The notes under the pieces are model-generated. The model saw only the letters and a program-made list of their open reading frames with translations, did not search any database and had not been told where the DNA came from. From Halobacteriovorax sp. JY17 (GTDB taxonomy: Bacteria > Bdellovibrionota > Bacteriovoracia > Bacteriovoracales > Bacteriovoracaceae), in contig NZ_NJER01000001.1 in NCBI RefSeq assembly GCF_002753895.1, positions 1,488,910 to 1,552,909 on the forward strand: a stretch of 64,000 nt of DNA, given 5' to 3'. Shown in pieces: positions 35,420 to 44,106 of this stretch (the stretch's first letter is position 1; each line of letters begins with the position of its first letter). Made by a program: the position numbers and the translations under genes.

Positions 35420-35591
35420 GTAAGTTCCCCTGCTTGATTTTCTTGTTAAATTTAGAGTGGATAGTAGCAAAAAACTCAATGATTTAGCAATATTAGAAGA
35501 GGGAAGAAGAAAAATGAGACCTAGTTCTAATAACTTATAGTATTGGTATCTTTGAATTATGAGGAGGGAGCGTTCTTTGAGAAAAGTATAG

Positions 35592-35613
35592 TGGCCCTAA
35601 TTTCTTAGGGCCA
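35592..35613 (-). terminator. Hairpin after the isovaleryl-CoA dehydrogenase-like gene
   Basis: Perfect 9-base stem TGGCCCTAA/TTAGGGCCA with a four-base loop, six bases beyond the stop codon. The tract that follows on the minus strand (CTATACTTTTCTC) is only partly T-rich. Confidence 0.65.
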
Positions 35614-35618
35614 TGATT

Positions 35619-36767
35619 TTAATTAGCAGTTTTATTAAGGGCAAGTAGCTCTTTTGCAATGATCATAATCATCACTTCATTTGTTCCGGCACCAATTTCA
35701 TTTAGCTTATTATCTCTCATCATTCTTTCAACTGGAAACTCTCTTGAGTATCCGTATCCACCGTGAAGTTGAATAGCATCTAATGCAATTTTTGTCGCCA
35801 TCTTAGGAATTTGAAGTTTTACCTGAGCCGCAACCATCGGTCCTTTCTTACCATCATCGTATTCTTTGGCAACAGTGTATAAGAATCTTCTCATCATCTC
35901 AGTTTCAGTGGCCATTTCTGCAATCATCTTCTGAATCATTTGATAATTACCAAGAGTTTTACCGAATTGTTCTCTCTCTCCCGCATACTTTACACATTGA
36001 TCAACGCAGGCCTGAGCAATTCCTAGGGAGATTCCAGCGATTGTAATTCTCTCAAGTTCTAGATTCTTCATCATATGGTAAATAGAGTCACCTTCATTTC
36101 CAACAAGGGCAGAATGAGGAATTTTACAATTATCAAAGACAAGTTCCCCAGTCGGTGATGCTCTCATCCCCATCTTATGAATTGGTTTTCCAACAGAAAA
36201 TCCTTCGGCACCTTTTTCAATAATGAAGGTCGAAAGGTTCTTTCTCTCTTTTCCAGTTCTTGTATAGACGTAGGCCACATCTGAGTACTCAGCGTTTGTG
36301 ATCCACATCTTTGTTCCGTTAAGAAGGTAGTGATCGTCTTTCTTTTCAGCTTTTGTTTGAATACCGACAGCGTCTGAACCGTATTCTGGTTCACTCATTC
36401 CCATACAACCGATATGCTCACCAGAAATAAGTTTTGGGAGGTATTTTTCTTTCTGCTCTTCTGAAGCATTATTTTGAATATTATTTACACAAAGGATTGA
36501 GTGGGCGAGGTAGCTTAAAGTTGAAGAGGCACAGGCCTTTCCAAACTCTTCCATAACGATCGTTGCAGCAACGGCACCCATTCCTGCTCCACCATACTTT
36601 GGATCGGCGGTAATACCAAGGACTCCGAGCTCTCCCATTTTTCTGAAAGCTTCAATATTAAAAGTTTCATCTGTATCGTGCTTCTCCGCAACTGGAGCAA
36701 GTTCTCTACGTGCAAAGTCTGCGCAGAGTTCCTTAATTTGTTTTTCTTCTTCTGTAAAAAACCACAT
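35619..36767 (-). CDS. Isovaleryl-CoA dehydrogenase-type acyl-CoA dehydrogenase
   Basis: Acyl-CoA dehydrogenase of 382 residues that fits the isovaleryl type (leucine breakdown). In the usual C-terminal position the catalytic Glu is replaced (EIGAGTNEVMIMI), as in IVD enzymes, while a Glu sits in LELERITIAGISLGIAQ, matching the helix-G catalytic Glu of IVD. CMGMSEPEYGSDAVG and MWITNAEYSDVAYVYTRTG are also typical. The start has AAGGA seven bases upstream. A hairpin separates it from the next acyl-CoA dehydrogenase. Methylcrotonyl-CoA carboxylase genes are not in the window. Confidence 0.9.
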   Translation of the reverse strand: MWFFTEEEKQIKELCADFARRELAPVAEKHDTDETFNIEAFRKMGELGVLGITADPKYGGAGMGAVAATIVMEEFGKACASSTLSYLAHSILCVNNIQNNASEEQKEKYLPKLISGEHIGCMGMSEPEYGSDAVGIQTKAEKKDDHYLLNGTKMWITNAEYSDVAYVYTRTGKERKNLSTFIIEKGAEGFSVGKPIHKMGMRASPTGELVFDNCKIPHSALVGNEGDSIYHMMKNLELERITIAGISLGIAQACVDQCVKYAGEREQFGKTLGNYQMIQKMIAEMATETEMMRRFLYTVAKEYDDGKKGPMVAAQVKLQIPKMATKIALDAIQLHGGYGYSREFPVERMMRDNKLNEIGAGTNEVMIMIIAKELLALNKTAN

Positions 36768-36908
36768 TTAATAATCCTTTTGAATTCGCAGGTCTATTTT
36801 ATTGAGTGTCTTCAATGACTTATTGTGAAATTGACGCAATTTTTATATCAAATGGAGGGAAAGTCTGACAAGTCTTAGGGTCTTCGCGAAATTCTATATA
36901 AAAGATGC

Positions 36909-36938
36909 TTTACATCATTTTAAACAAATTGATAGAAT
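36909..36938 (+). promoter_or_regulatory. Sigma-70-like promoter before the glycosidase-like gene
   Basis: TTTACA and TAGAAT are separated by 18 bases and end 22 bases before the ATG. AAGGA for ribosome binding follows. The match is good in an A/T-rich gap, but unproven. Confidence 0.5.
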
Positions 36939-36960
36939 TTTAAGGGTTTAAGGAATAATC

Positions 36961-38721
36961 ATGGAAGATATAAGTGCAGACACGAGGTATTCATTGAGTC
37001 TAACGACACCTGTGACTAGAGATGCAGACGCAGTATTTCCCGGAGAGAATTGGTTTCTTTACTGGAAAACTTCATCATCTCTATGGAAGACTAAATTAGA
37101 AGAATTTAGTAAGGGTGATAAGATATTAGTACCAGTAAATTGGTCTTTTCATTCAGACACGGGTGATAGCTACGATTTTGCTGAAACGAAGCCAGAAACA
37201 GATTTAAAGAAATTATTTGATATTGCTTGTGAGCTAGGAAAAGAGATTACTTTCCTTATGCCACTTACTCCAGTTCCTTTCTTGGTAAATGGTGGAGTTC
37301 CGCATCTTCTTGCAAGATCAATCTCTCTAAATAAAGAAGGCATGGCCTACGGTATAATTGATAACGAAGAGAATATTAATAAACTCTATTCCTTTTACGA
37401 TCCAAGAGTTTTTCAAGCCTATTCGAAATTTTGCTCAAAGTTCGGACAATATCTTTCTGAGAGTGGAATCACTTCTGATGTCTACGGCTATATTTGTGGA
37501 AATTTAGAAAATGATGAGTACGTCAGTTACTTAGATGATTATTCAAAAGTTTTTGAGCAGGCATTTAGTAGATTTCTCAAGGCCCGTGCTCTTAGAGATA
37601 ATTCTGAGTTTCAAGGCATTGAGTCCATCGAGGAAGAGGCCATTGTAAAAAGAGAATTTTCCGAAACAATTACATCACTTTATTTAGAGGCTTTAAGTGC
37701 TGGAGTTGGTGCTAATTGGGAAGGGACATTGAAGTTTTCTTTTCTAGGAGGATCTTTAGAAGACCTTTTAAATAGAATGAGTGCCAATGATTTAAATTCA
37801 AAATACTCCAAAGATATTTCAAAATGTATTGCAAGAGGAGTTATTCCTTCGTCTATTCTATTACCACAGAGAAAGAAGAAGGGAGTTTTGGGAAGACAGC
37901 TTTCTGAGATGGTAGAGGGGACTTTCTTAGCTCAAAAGCTTTCAGAAGACGATGTTTATGAAAATGAAGGTGTTCACTTTAATACTTTAAATATTTTCAA
38001 CCTTGTTCGCTTTGAAGATGGGGCAAAAACTTGGAGTAGCTTAGGGTTAGTAGACGCTTTAAATACTGATTTCTATAGCTGTTTTTCTTATATTGATAAA
38101 GATTCATTTGGATGGAGAGAGGGGAAGAATGTCTTAGATCAGTTCTTCTTCGTGCAAGGTGCAGAATTGATTGAGAGTGACTTTAAAACAATTCTTAAAA
38201 TATTTATGAATGGTGGAAAAGTTATACTAGATAGCTCTGAACTTGAAACTAGATTAGCAAGAAGATTGGAATCGTTCTTTCTAGAAAATAATTTAGAAGT
38301 AGAAAAAGTAAACTTTCTCACTGAAGTTTCTTACGCTCAATTAGGAGAAGGGAAGCTCATTGTCTTTAATGGTGAAAAACTTCTTACCCGTGGAATTATC
38401 GATCGAGTAAACTTTTGGAAGAAGCTCATCGGAACTTTTGAAGTGCAACATATCAGTGTTGAAATTTCCGATAATATTGAAGTCTTCTGGAGAACTAGAG
38501 GCTCTTCTGTTAATGAGCTTAACTACGAAGAAGTAAGAAGACTTAGTATTTACAACCCAACAAGTTATAAGAAGAAAGTGAAATTAAAATTTGCTAAGAA
38601 CTTTGCTCTACTAAAAATAATTGATGAATATAATTGTGATCTTTCAACTCAACAGCATGAAATTCAGGGAGAGCTCTTGCCAGATGGTTCGTTCTCTATT
38701 GATTTCGGTGTTTTTTCATAG
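36961..38721 (+). CDS. Possible glycoside hydrolase-like (beta/alpha)8 protein
   Basis: 586 residues, no signal peptide, so probably cytoplasmic. The N-terminal half resembles the GH42/GH35 type of barrel: ILVPVNWSFHSDTGDSYDF, DLKKLFDIACELGKEITFLM, and VNGGVPHLLARS. The phrase FYDPRVFQAYSKFCSKFGQYL also fits a barrel helix. The C-terminal part has QGAELIESDFKTILKIFMNG, like the class-I-amidotransferase-like domain of GH42 enzymes, then beta strands. I cannot assign the two catalytic acids with certainty. It may be a catalytic enzyme for a storage or wall sugar, or a barrel of other function. Confidence 0.6.
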   Translation: MEDISADTRYSLSLTTPVTRDADAVFPGENWFLYWKTSSSLWKTKLEEFSKGDKILVPVNWSFHSDTGDSYDFAETKPETDLKKLFDIACELGKEITFLMPLTPVPFLVNGGVPHLLARSISLNKEGMAYGIIDNEENINKLYSFYDPRVFQAYSKFCSKFGQYLSESGITSDVYGYICGNLENDEYVSYLDDYSKVFEQAFSRFLKARALRDNSEFQGIESIEEEAIVKREFSETITSLYLEALSAGVGANWEGTLKFSFLGGSLEDLLNRMSANDLNSKYSKDISKCIARGVIPSSILLPQRKKKGVLGRQLSEMVEGTFLAQKLSEDDVYENEGVHFNTLNIFNLVRFEDGAKTWSSLGLVDALNTDFYSCFSYIDKDSFGWREGKNVLDQFFFVQGAELIESDFKTILKIFMNGGKVILDSSELETRLARRLESFFLENNLEVEKVNFLTEVSYAQLGEGKLIVFNGEKLLTRGIIDRVNFWKKLIGTFEVQHISVEISDNIEVFWRTRGSSVNELNYEEVRRLSIYNPTSYKKKVKLKFAKNFALLKIIDEYNCDLSTQQHEIQGELLPDGSFSIDFGVFS

Positions 38722-38729
38722 GTGGATAA

Positions 38730-39137
38730 ATGGATAAGTTAATTGCAATTTATAGGTATAAAAGTCCAATGAATGATTTATCTCACTCTCAAGGCTCTTA
38801 TTACTTACTCCATGTTTTAACTAATGAAGGTGCCATAAAGCCTGAGCAATTAGAAAAGTATTGCTATGAGTTTAATGTTCAAAATCCAGAAAATGAAATT
38901 GGACTTGGACCTTTTATCAGTGTTGATGAAATTACAAAATTCTGTTTTTATATTTGCGATGAAATGAAACTTCCATATATAAGTCTTCACTCAATGGATG
39001 AGTTTAATTCAATTATTGAAGAGTCTTCAAAAGTTAGTGATCTCCTCGATTCATTAAATAACAGAGGGAACTTAATTGAAAATATCTCAGTAACTCAAAG
39101 AAAATCGTTTCTACAAAAGGTTTTTGATAGAACTTGA
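38730..39137 (+). CDS. Hypothetical protein
   Basis: 135 residues, soluble and acidic, not recognised. It begins 8 bases after the glycosidase-like gene, so it is likely in the same transcript. LIAIYRYKSPMNDLSHSQGS opens the protein and it ends in a basic helix. No motif seen. Confidence 0.7.
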   Translation: MDKLIAIYRYKSPMNDLSHSQGSYYLLHVLTNEGAIKPEQLEKYCYEFNVQNPENEIGLGPFISVDEITKFCFYICDEMKLPYISLHSMDEFNSIIEESSKVSDLLDSLNNRGNLIENISVTQRKSFLQKVFDRT

Positions 39138-39267
39138 ATGGAATAGCATTCCTTCTAACTAATTGAAATTACCAGAATTATCAAGAAAAATTGAGGTTTC
39201 TCTACCTTATAATAACTCTAATTTTTGCTAAAATTCCTAAGTAAGAAATATCTACTACAGGGAAGTT

Positions 39268-39966
39268 ATGCAAGCAAAGATTATATATTTTGATGAGAAT
39301 ATTGAAAATCATCTTAAATTAAAAACAGTTCTTTCAAGTAATTTTAAAACATCGTTCTTTAATAATAGAGAAATTTTACTGGATACTCTTGTTAAGAAGA
39401 ATGATATCGACCTCATTCTCTTAGATGATTGCGCTGCCGATGGGAAGTTCTTTGATTTCTTAAACGACTTATTGATGATAGTTGATCGTTTACAAGTTGG
39501 CCTAGTTTTAATTTCGTCTTCTGATATTGTAGAAAATAGAGTGAAAGCGTTTTCTTATGGAATTGATGATTTTGTCACAAGACCAATTTCGATGAACGAG
39601 TTAAACGCAAGACTAATGAATAAAGTGCAGAAGTATAGTCAGTCCACAGCTCTAGAATTGAAAGTGGGAAATTTATTTTTAAATATAAGTGATCAAAGAG
39701 CATTTATTCAATCTGAAGACAGACTACTTACTCCAATCGAGTTTAAGATTCTTTTAACATTGGTTAGAAATCCTGAAAGACTACATACTAAAGAGTCCCT
39801 TGTTCAGTCTCTATGGGTTGATAGCCGTTATGGAAAATCTAAATCAATTGATACACACATTTGTAATTTAAGAAGAAAAATTAATGGCTTTGATTACGCA
39901 ATTAAGGCGAGTAAGGGAAGAGGCATTAGCTTAGTGAAAGATAAGTCTGCTGAAGCTAGTGTTTAA
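39268..39966 (+). CDS. OmpR-type response regulator with atypical receiver
   Basis: Receiver domain (1-120) plus winged-helix DNA-binding domain (about 135-228: LTPIEFKILLTLVRNPERLH, IDTHICNLRRKING). The phospho-acceptor position is Asp53 in LILLDD, with acidic Asp9/Glu10 upstream. The near-invariant Lys of the K-P motif is Arg105 (DFVTRPIS), which often weakens or removes phosphorylation control. No histidine kinase is adjacent. It overlaps the EEP gene tail to tail by 11 bases. Confidence 0.88.
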   Translation: MQAKIIYFDENIENHLKLKTVLSSNFKTSFFNNREILLDTLVKKNDIDLILLDDCAADGKFFDFLNDLLMIVDRLQVGLVLISSSDIVENRVKAFSYGIDDFVTRPISMNELNARLMNKVQKYSQSTALELKVGNLFLNISDQRAFIQSEDRLLTPIEFKILLTLVRNPERLHTKESLVQSLWVDSRYGKSKSIDTHICNLRRKINGFDYAIKASKGRGISLVKDKSAEASV

Positions 39967-40783
39967 TAAATTTTAACTTTACACTAATGGCCTTGTGATC
40001 CGAACCATCAAGGTCAGAGTGAACTTTCGAATCAACGATTTCTAAACCTTTTACAAAGATGAAGTCTAAAATCCATCCGAACATCTTTTTTCTATCATCA
40101 TTCTTAAACGTGACTTCTGTCATCCCAACTTCTTTTGTAATCTTCTTTAGAAAAATCTGTTTTTCCAGAGTCCAAGTGTTGAAGTCTCCGGCAAAAACTG
40201 AAGGACCATTATGTTCTTTGATGATGTCTGCAGCATCCTTGAGTTGGGAGTGAAGTGTAAAAGATGAAACAAAATTGATGGCGTGAATATTCACAATAAG
40301 TAGTTCTTCGCTTGAACCTTTTATAGGGTACTTTGTAAATAAAGTGATTTTTGGAGTTGAGAGAATTGGCTCTCTCTTCTTACTTCTTAAAAACTTCTTC
40401 CATGAAGGAGAATATTTAGCACCTGTTGCAACACCTGTTCTTTGAGAGTTTTTTTTGTAGATAAATGAGGTTGCTGTTGTGAAGTTTGCTTCTTCTGTAT
40501 TGTTGAAAATTTCTTCCACTAGCGGAATTGTAAGCATTTCCTGTAGGAGAAAGAAATCAAACGAAGGAGTTTGAGCAGTGAATTGTTCTTTCCAGTTTTC
40601 TTTATTTGCTTTGTAGATATTCCAGACAAAGACATCTATTGTCTCTTTTTCAATTTCAGTTTTCTTTGAATGACCAAAGGGCTTAATAACATTATCATCT
40701 TCAGGGACTTCTACTCCAAGCCATGCATTGGCACTATTTTGAAAATTTATAAATAAGAGTAATCCAAGAGCTAATATCTTCAT
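39956..40783 (-). CDS. Secreted endonuclease/exonuclease/phosphatase-family protein
   Basis: 275 residues with a signal peptide (ILALGLLLFINFQNSANA), so periplasmic or exported. The EEP fold landmarks are FVWNIYKANKENW with an Asn, FFLLQEM with the metal-binding Glu, VFAGDFNTWT and the final GSDHKAISVKL with the catalytic His. Targets in the family include DNA, RNA, inositol phosphates and sphingomyelin; I cannot choose. For a predator, nucleic acid breakdown in prey is attractive, but this is inference. AAGGATCAT precedes the ATG. Confidence 0.86.
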   Translation of the reverse strand: MKILALGLLLFINFQNSANAWLGVEVPEDDNVIKPFGHSKKTEIEKETIDVFVWNIYKANKENWKEQFTAQTPSFDFFLLQEMLTIPLVEEIFNNTEEANFTTATSFIYKKNSQRTGVATGAKYSPSWKKFLRSKKREPILSTPKITLFTKYPIKGSSEELLIVNIHAINFVSSFTLHSQLKDAADIIKEHNGPSVFAGDFNTWTLEKQIFLKKITKEVGMTEVTFKNDDRKKMFGWILDFIFVKGLEIVDSKVHSDLDGSDHKAISVKLKFIKH

Positions 40784-40889
40784 ATGATCCTTTAAATCCT
40801 TTTCGTCTATAGTTTAACGAAAGTTTAAGGTATTTAAAATAATGATTTTTTAATCTTGCGTAACGTCCTGTTAATTGATGTAATTAGGT

Positions 40890-41567
40890 ATGGAAAAAAA
40901 GAAGATATTTCTGCTCGACGATGAGCAAGACATGCTAGATACCATCTCTGAAATTCTCTCGAAGGAATTTGATGTTGTTGCTGAGAATAACTGTTTAAAA
41001 GCGATAGACATGCTCAAAGTAAATAAATTTGATGCAATTATATTAGATATTAATATGCCGATGATGAATGGACTTGATGTATTTAGAGAAATATCGAGAT
41101 TTATTGACCTGACTAAGACAGCTGTAATGTTCCTTTCAAGTATTACAAAAGTTCAAACAAAAGTTGATGGACTAGAATTAGGTGCTGATGACTATATCTT
41201 AAAGCCAGTGCTTTCCAGAGAATTGCTCGCGCGTGTAAACAATAGAATTAATAGACTATCTAAGGACACGCCGGTAATTTATAGGCATGGGGCAACGAGA
41301 GTTATAACAGATACTCAAAGAGTTGAAATTAACGGGGAAGTTGTTGATTTAACACCTACGGAGTATAAGATTCTCTACGTTCTATGGAAGAATGCGGAGA
41401 GAATTGTCACAAAGGAGCAAGTCTCTGAAAGTGTTTGGGCCACAAATGATGTTGGACACCATACTATTGATACTCACATTTCTAATTTAAGAAAGAAGCT
41501 CACTGATCCAAGTATTGAAATTCGTGTAGTCAAAGCGAGGGGAATTGTACTCAATCTGCGAGTGTAA
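40890..41567 (+). CDS. OmpR-type response regulator
   Basis: Receiver with complete active site: Asp10/Asp11, Asp53 in AIILDINMPMMNG, and Lys in DDYILKPVLS. The winged helix (VDLTPTEYKILYVLWKNAER, IDTHISNLRKKLTD) lies at about 125-222. It resembles the regulator at 39.3 kb in its C-terminal domain, so both probably arose by duplication. No kinase gene is adjacent. Confidence 0.93.
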   Translation: MEKKKIFLLDDEQDMLDTISEILSKEFDVVAENNCLKAIDMLKVNKFDAIILDINMPMMNGLDVFREISRFIDLTKTAVMFLSSITKVQTKVDGLELGADDYILKPVLSRELLARVNNRINRLSKDTPVIYRHGATRVITDTQRVEINGEVVDLTPTEYKILYVLWKNAERIVTKEQVSESVWATNDVGHHTIDTHISNLRKKLTDPSIEIRVVKARGIVLNLRV

Positions 41568-41643
41568 ACTTTCCCTGAACGCTTGTGTAAGCCCTTAATA
41601 AGAGTTATGTATTCCTCTGTAAAATTTATTCTGGGGAATTCAC

Positions 41644-42714
41644 TTGAGTGAAAAGAAAACTTCACTATATTCATTAACGCTTGAAGAGCTAAGAGACCAC
41701 CTAAAAGAAGGTGGCTTTGCCAAATTCGCAGCGGATCAAATCTATAATTGGATCTTTAAAAGATACGAGTTTGATCTAGACAAGTGGTCCAATGTTTCTT
41801 CAAAAATCAAGACACATTTTCAAGAAAACTTTGATCTCTCTATTCCAAAAATTGTTTGGAATGGGGTCAGTACTGATGGAACGAGAAAATTCCTTGTGGG
41901 TATGAGTGACTCAAATACTGTGGAAGCTGTAGCGATTCCAGCAAAGAATAATAGACTCACTCTCTGCGTTTCATCTCAAATTGGGTGCGCTATTGGCTGT
42001 ACTTTCTGCCATACAGGTACGATGGGCTTAACGAGGCACCTTACTAGTGGAGAAATTATCGGTCAGTACGTCGCTGTTACGAAGTGGCTAAAAGAAAATG
42101 TAGATGAGGAATCTAGGCTTACAAATATTGTCTATATGGGACAAGGAGAGCCTCTCCATAATTTTAATAATGTAAAACAAGCAACACGTGTCTTTATGGA
42201 AGAGAAAGGGATTGGGCTTGGGCAGAGAAAGATCACTCTTTCAACTTCTGGTTTAGTTCCTCAGATTGAAAAGCTTCAAGACTTTCCTCCCGTGAATGTG
42301 GCGATCTCTCTTCATGCAGCTCATAATAATATTAGAACAGAACTCATGCCTATCAATAAGGCCTATGACCTCACAAGACTATTCGACGCGATTAAGAAAA
42401 TACCTCTTAAGGCCCATAGATGGATTACTTACGAGTATATTCTTATTGCCGGGTTAAATGATAGAGTAGAGGACTTGGACGGTTTAAGCGATCTTCTAGA
42501 CAAGAAGGTTTCTAAGGTTAATTTAATACCTTTTAATGAGTATCCAGAGTCAAAGTTTAAGAGACCAAGCGATGAGCAAATAAAATGGTTTCAGGATGAA
42601 TTGATTCGTAGGGGATATATTTGTACGACGAGAATTACTAAGGGAACTGATATTCTTGCAGCTTGTGGTCAACTTAAAAGTGAGCACGATAAGCTAAATC
42701 TTTGGGCGGATTAG
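41644..42714 (+). CDS. rlmN: 23S rRNA / tRNA adenine-C2 methyltransferase RlmN
   Basis: Radical-SAM enzyme that methylates C2 of A2503 in 23S rRNA and A37 in some tRNAs. The cluster motif is CAIGCTFCHTG (C-x3-C-x2-C), followed by GEIIGQYVAV and YMGQGEPLHNF. The essential C-terminal Cys is in ILAACGQL. The length of 356 residues is normal. The start is TTG, with GGGGA seven bases upstream. It is convergent with the small secreted protein, overlapping by four bases. Confidence 0.96.
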   Translation: MSEKKTSLYSLTLEELRDHLKEGGFAKFAADQIYNWIFKRYEFDLDKWSNVSSKIKTHFQENFDLSIPKIVWNGVSTDGTRKFLVGMSDSNTVEAVAIPAKNNRLTLCVSSQIGCAIGCTFCHTGTMGLTRHLTSGEIIGQYVAVTKWLKENVDEESRLTNIVYMGQGEPLHNFNNVKQATRVFMEEKGIGLGQRKITLSTSGLVPQIEKLQDFPPVNVAISLHAAHNNIRTELMPINKAYDLTRLFDAIKKIPLKAHRWITYEYILIAGLNDRVEDLDGLSDLLDKKVSKVNLIPFNEYPESKFKRPSDEQIKWFQDELIRRGYICTTRITKGTDILAACGQLKSEHDKLNLWAD

Positions 42715-43016
42715 TCTGCTTCAGAAGGATCAAACGGCCATGGTTCAACCTTTGGCTTCTTTGACTTTGAAGATGGCTTTCTCTCGGAAGATGGAGTTCT
42801 CTTCTTTTTAGGGGTCACTTCAGGCTCCGAAGCAACATCTCTATCTGGAAGGCTTTCTTCTTCTACTTTATACTTTGAATCCCAATCACCTTTCTTTATT
42901 ACCTGACCAGAATGGTCTGGGTGTCTTGAAATTTTGATTTCAGGAGCTTGATAATTCTCTGCAGAAGCACCAAAAGTCACTAATAATAAAATTGTTGCTA
43001 GAATTGCTTGTCTCAT
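42711..43016 (-). CDS. Small secreted Pro/Lys-rich protein
   Basis: 101 residues with an N-terminal signal peptide (QAILATILLLVTFGASA), then a low-complexity part rich in Lys, Ser, Pro and Glu (PKKKRTPSSERKPSSKSKKP). No fold or family recognised. GGAG lies five bases before the ATG. Divergent from sppA. Confidence 0.7.
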   Translation of the reverse strand: MRQAILATILLLVTFGASAENYQAPEIKISRHPDHSGQVIKKGDWDSKYKVEEESLPDRDVASEPEVTPKKKRTPSSERKPSSKSKKPKVEPWPFDPSEAD

Positions 43017-43083
43017 ATTGACTCCATATTCATTTTCTCAACTATTTATCGACATATTACTAAAAAACATTAGGGAATCTTTT

Positions 43084-44097
43084 GTGTTAAGTTTACGGAA
43101 CCTATTGTTTTTGGGAAGATATAGGGAAATAATAATTTTTCCAAGATGGAGAATTCGAGTGCAAACTAAAAACAGGGCAGTTATTGGAATCCTTTTAATG
43201 GTATTCCTTTTCTTTATAATTCTCATGGTCTTTGCGACCTATACTGTAAAAGTCTTTAATGACGAGTCTAAAGTCTTTGATACCCAAAATAAGAAAGGAC
43301 AAATTGCAGTCGTTGAGGTCTCTGGCCCAATAATGTCAGCGAAAAATACGGTTGAACTTCTAGAGCGTGCTGAGAAGGATAAGTCTGTTAAGGCAATTAT
43401 TCTAAGAATTAATTCTCCAGGTGGAGCCGTTGGTCCAACGCAAGAAATCTATGAAGAAATTAGAAGAATAGATAGTGCTTATAATCCTGAAGATAAAGAG
43501 TCTAAAGGGAAGCCAATCTACGCAAGCTTTGATGCAATTGCTGCTAGTGGAGGTTATTACTTAGGCGCTGCCACTAGAAGAATCTATGCTTCAGCGGGAA
43601 CTCTTACTGGTTCAATTGGAGTCATAATGAACTTCACAGACCTTTCAAGGCTCTACGAATTTATTAAAGTAAAGGCCACTCCTGTTAAAGCTGGAAAATA
43701 CAAAGATATTGGTTCACCTCATAGAGGCATGACGACAGAAGAGTCAGACATCATGAATCGTATGATCAAAGTTGTACATAGACAATTTATGGGTGCTATT
43801 GAAGAAACTAGGAAAGATAAGTTAAAGAAAGACATTATTGAACTGGCTCAGGGACAAATCTTTTCAGGAGAAGAAGCGAGGGACTTAGGTCTTGTTGATG
43901 AGCTTGGAGGCCTTTGGACAGCAGGGAGAGCTATTCATAAGGAGCTAAACTTGGAAGGCGAATTTGCTCTTAAATATATAAAGAAGAAAAAGAAGAGTGG
44001 CCTTTGGGATCTTGTTGATAATTTAGATCAAGCGACGAGTAATATTCGTCTAAGTACAATGGTAGATTACATGCCAATGTTAATATTTGGTAAATAG
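43084..44097 (+). CDS. sppA: Signal peptide peptidase SppA (S49)
   Basis: Inner-membrane serine protease that clears cleaved signal peptides. One membrane helix (GILLMVFLFFIILMVFA) is followed by VVEVSGPIMSAKNTVELLE, ILRINSPGGAVGPTQEIYEE and the nucleophile motif IAASGGYYLGAA; the base Lys is in VKAGKYKDIGSP. It is the short single-domain type. I favour the GTG at 43084 because AGGGA lies seven bases upstream; a TTG at 43018 in frame would add 22 residues without a ribosome site. The gap to lapB is 9 bases. Confidence 0.93.
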   Translation: MLSLRNLLFLGRYREIIIFPRWRIRVQTKNRAVIGILLMVFLFFIILMVFATYTVKVFNDESKVFDTQNKKGQIAVVEVSGPIMSAKNTVELLERAEKDKSVKAIILRINSPGGAVGPTQEIYEEIRRIDSAYNPEDKESKGKPIYASFDAIAASGGYYLGAATRRIYASAGTLTGSIGVIMNFTDLSRLYEFIKVKATPVKAGKYKDIGSPHRGMTTEESDIMNRMIKVVHRQFMGAIEETRKDKLKKDIIELAQGQIFSGEEARDLGLVDELGGLWTAGRAIHKELNLEGEFALKYIKKKKKSGLWDLVDNLDQATSNIRLSTMVDYMPMLIFGK

Positions 44098-44106
44098 GAA
44101 TATAAG

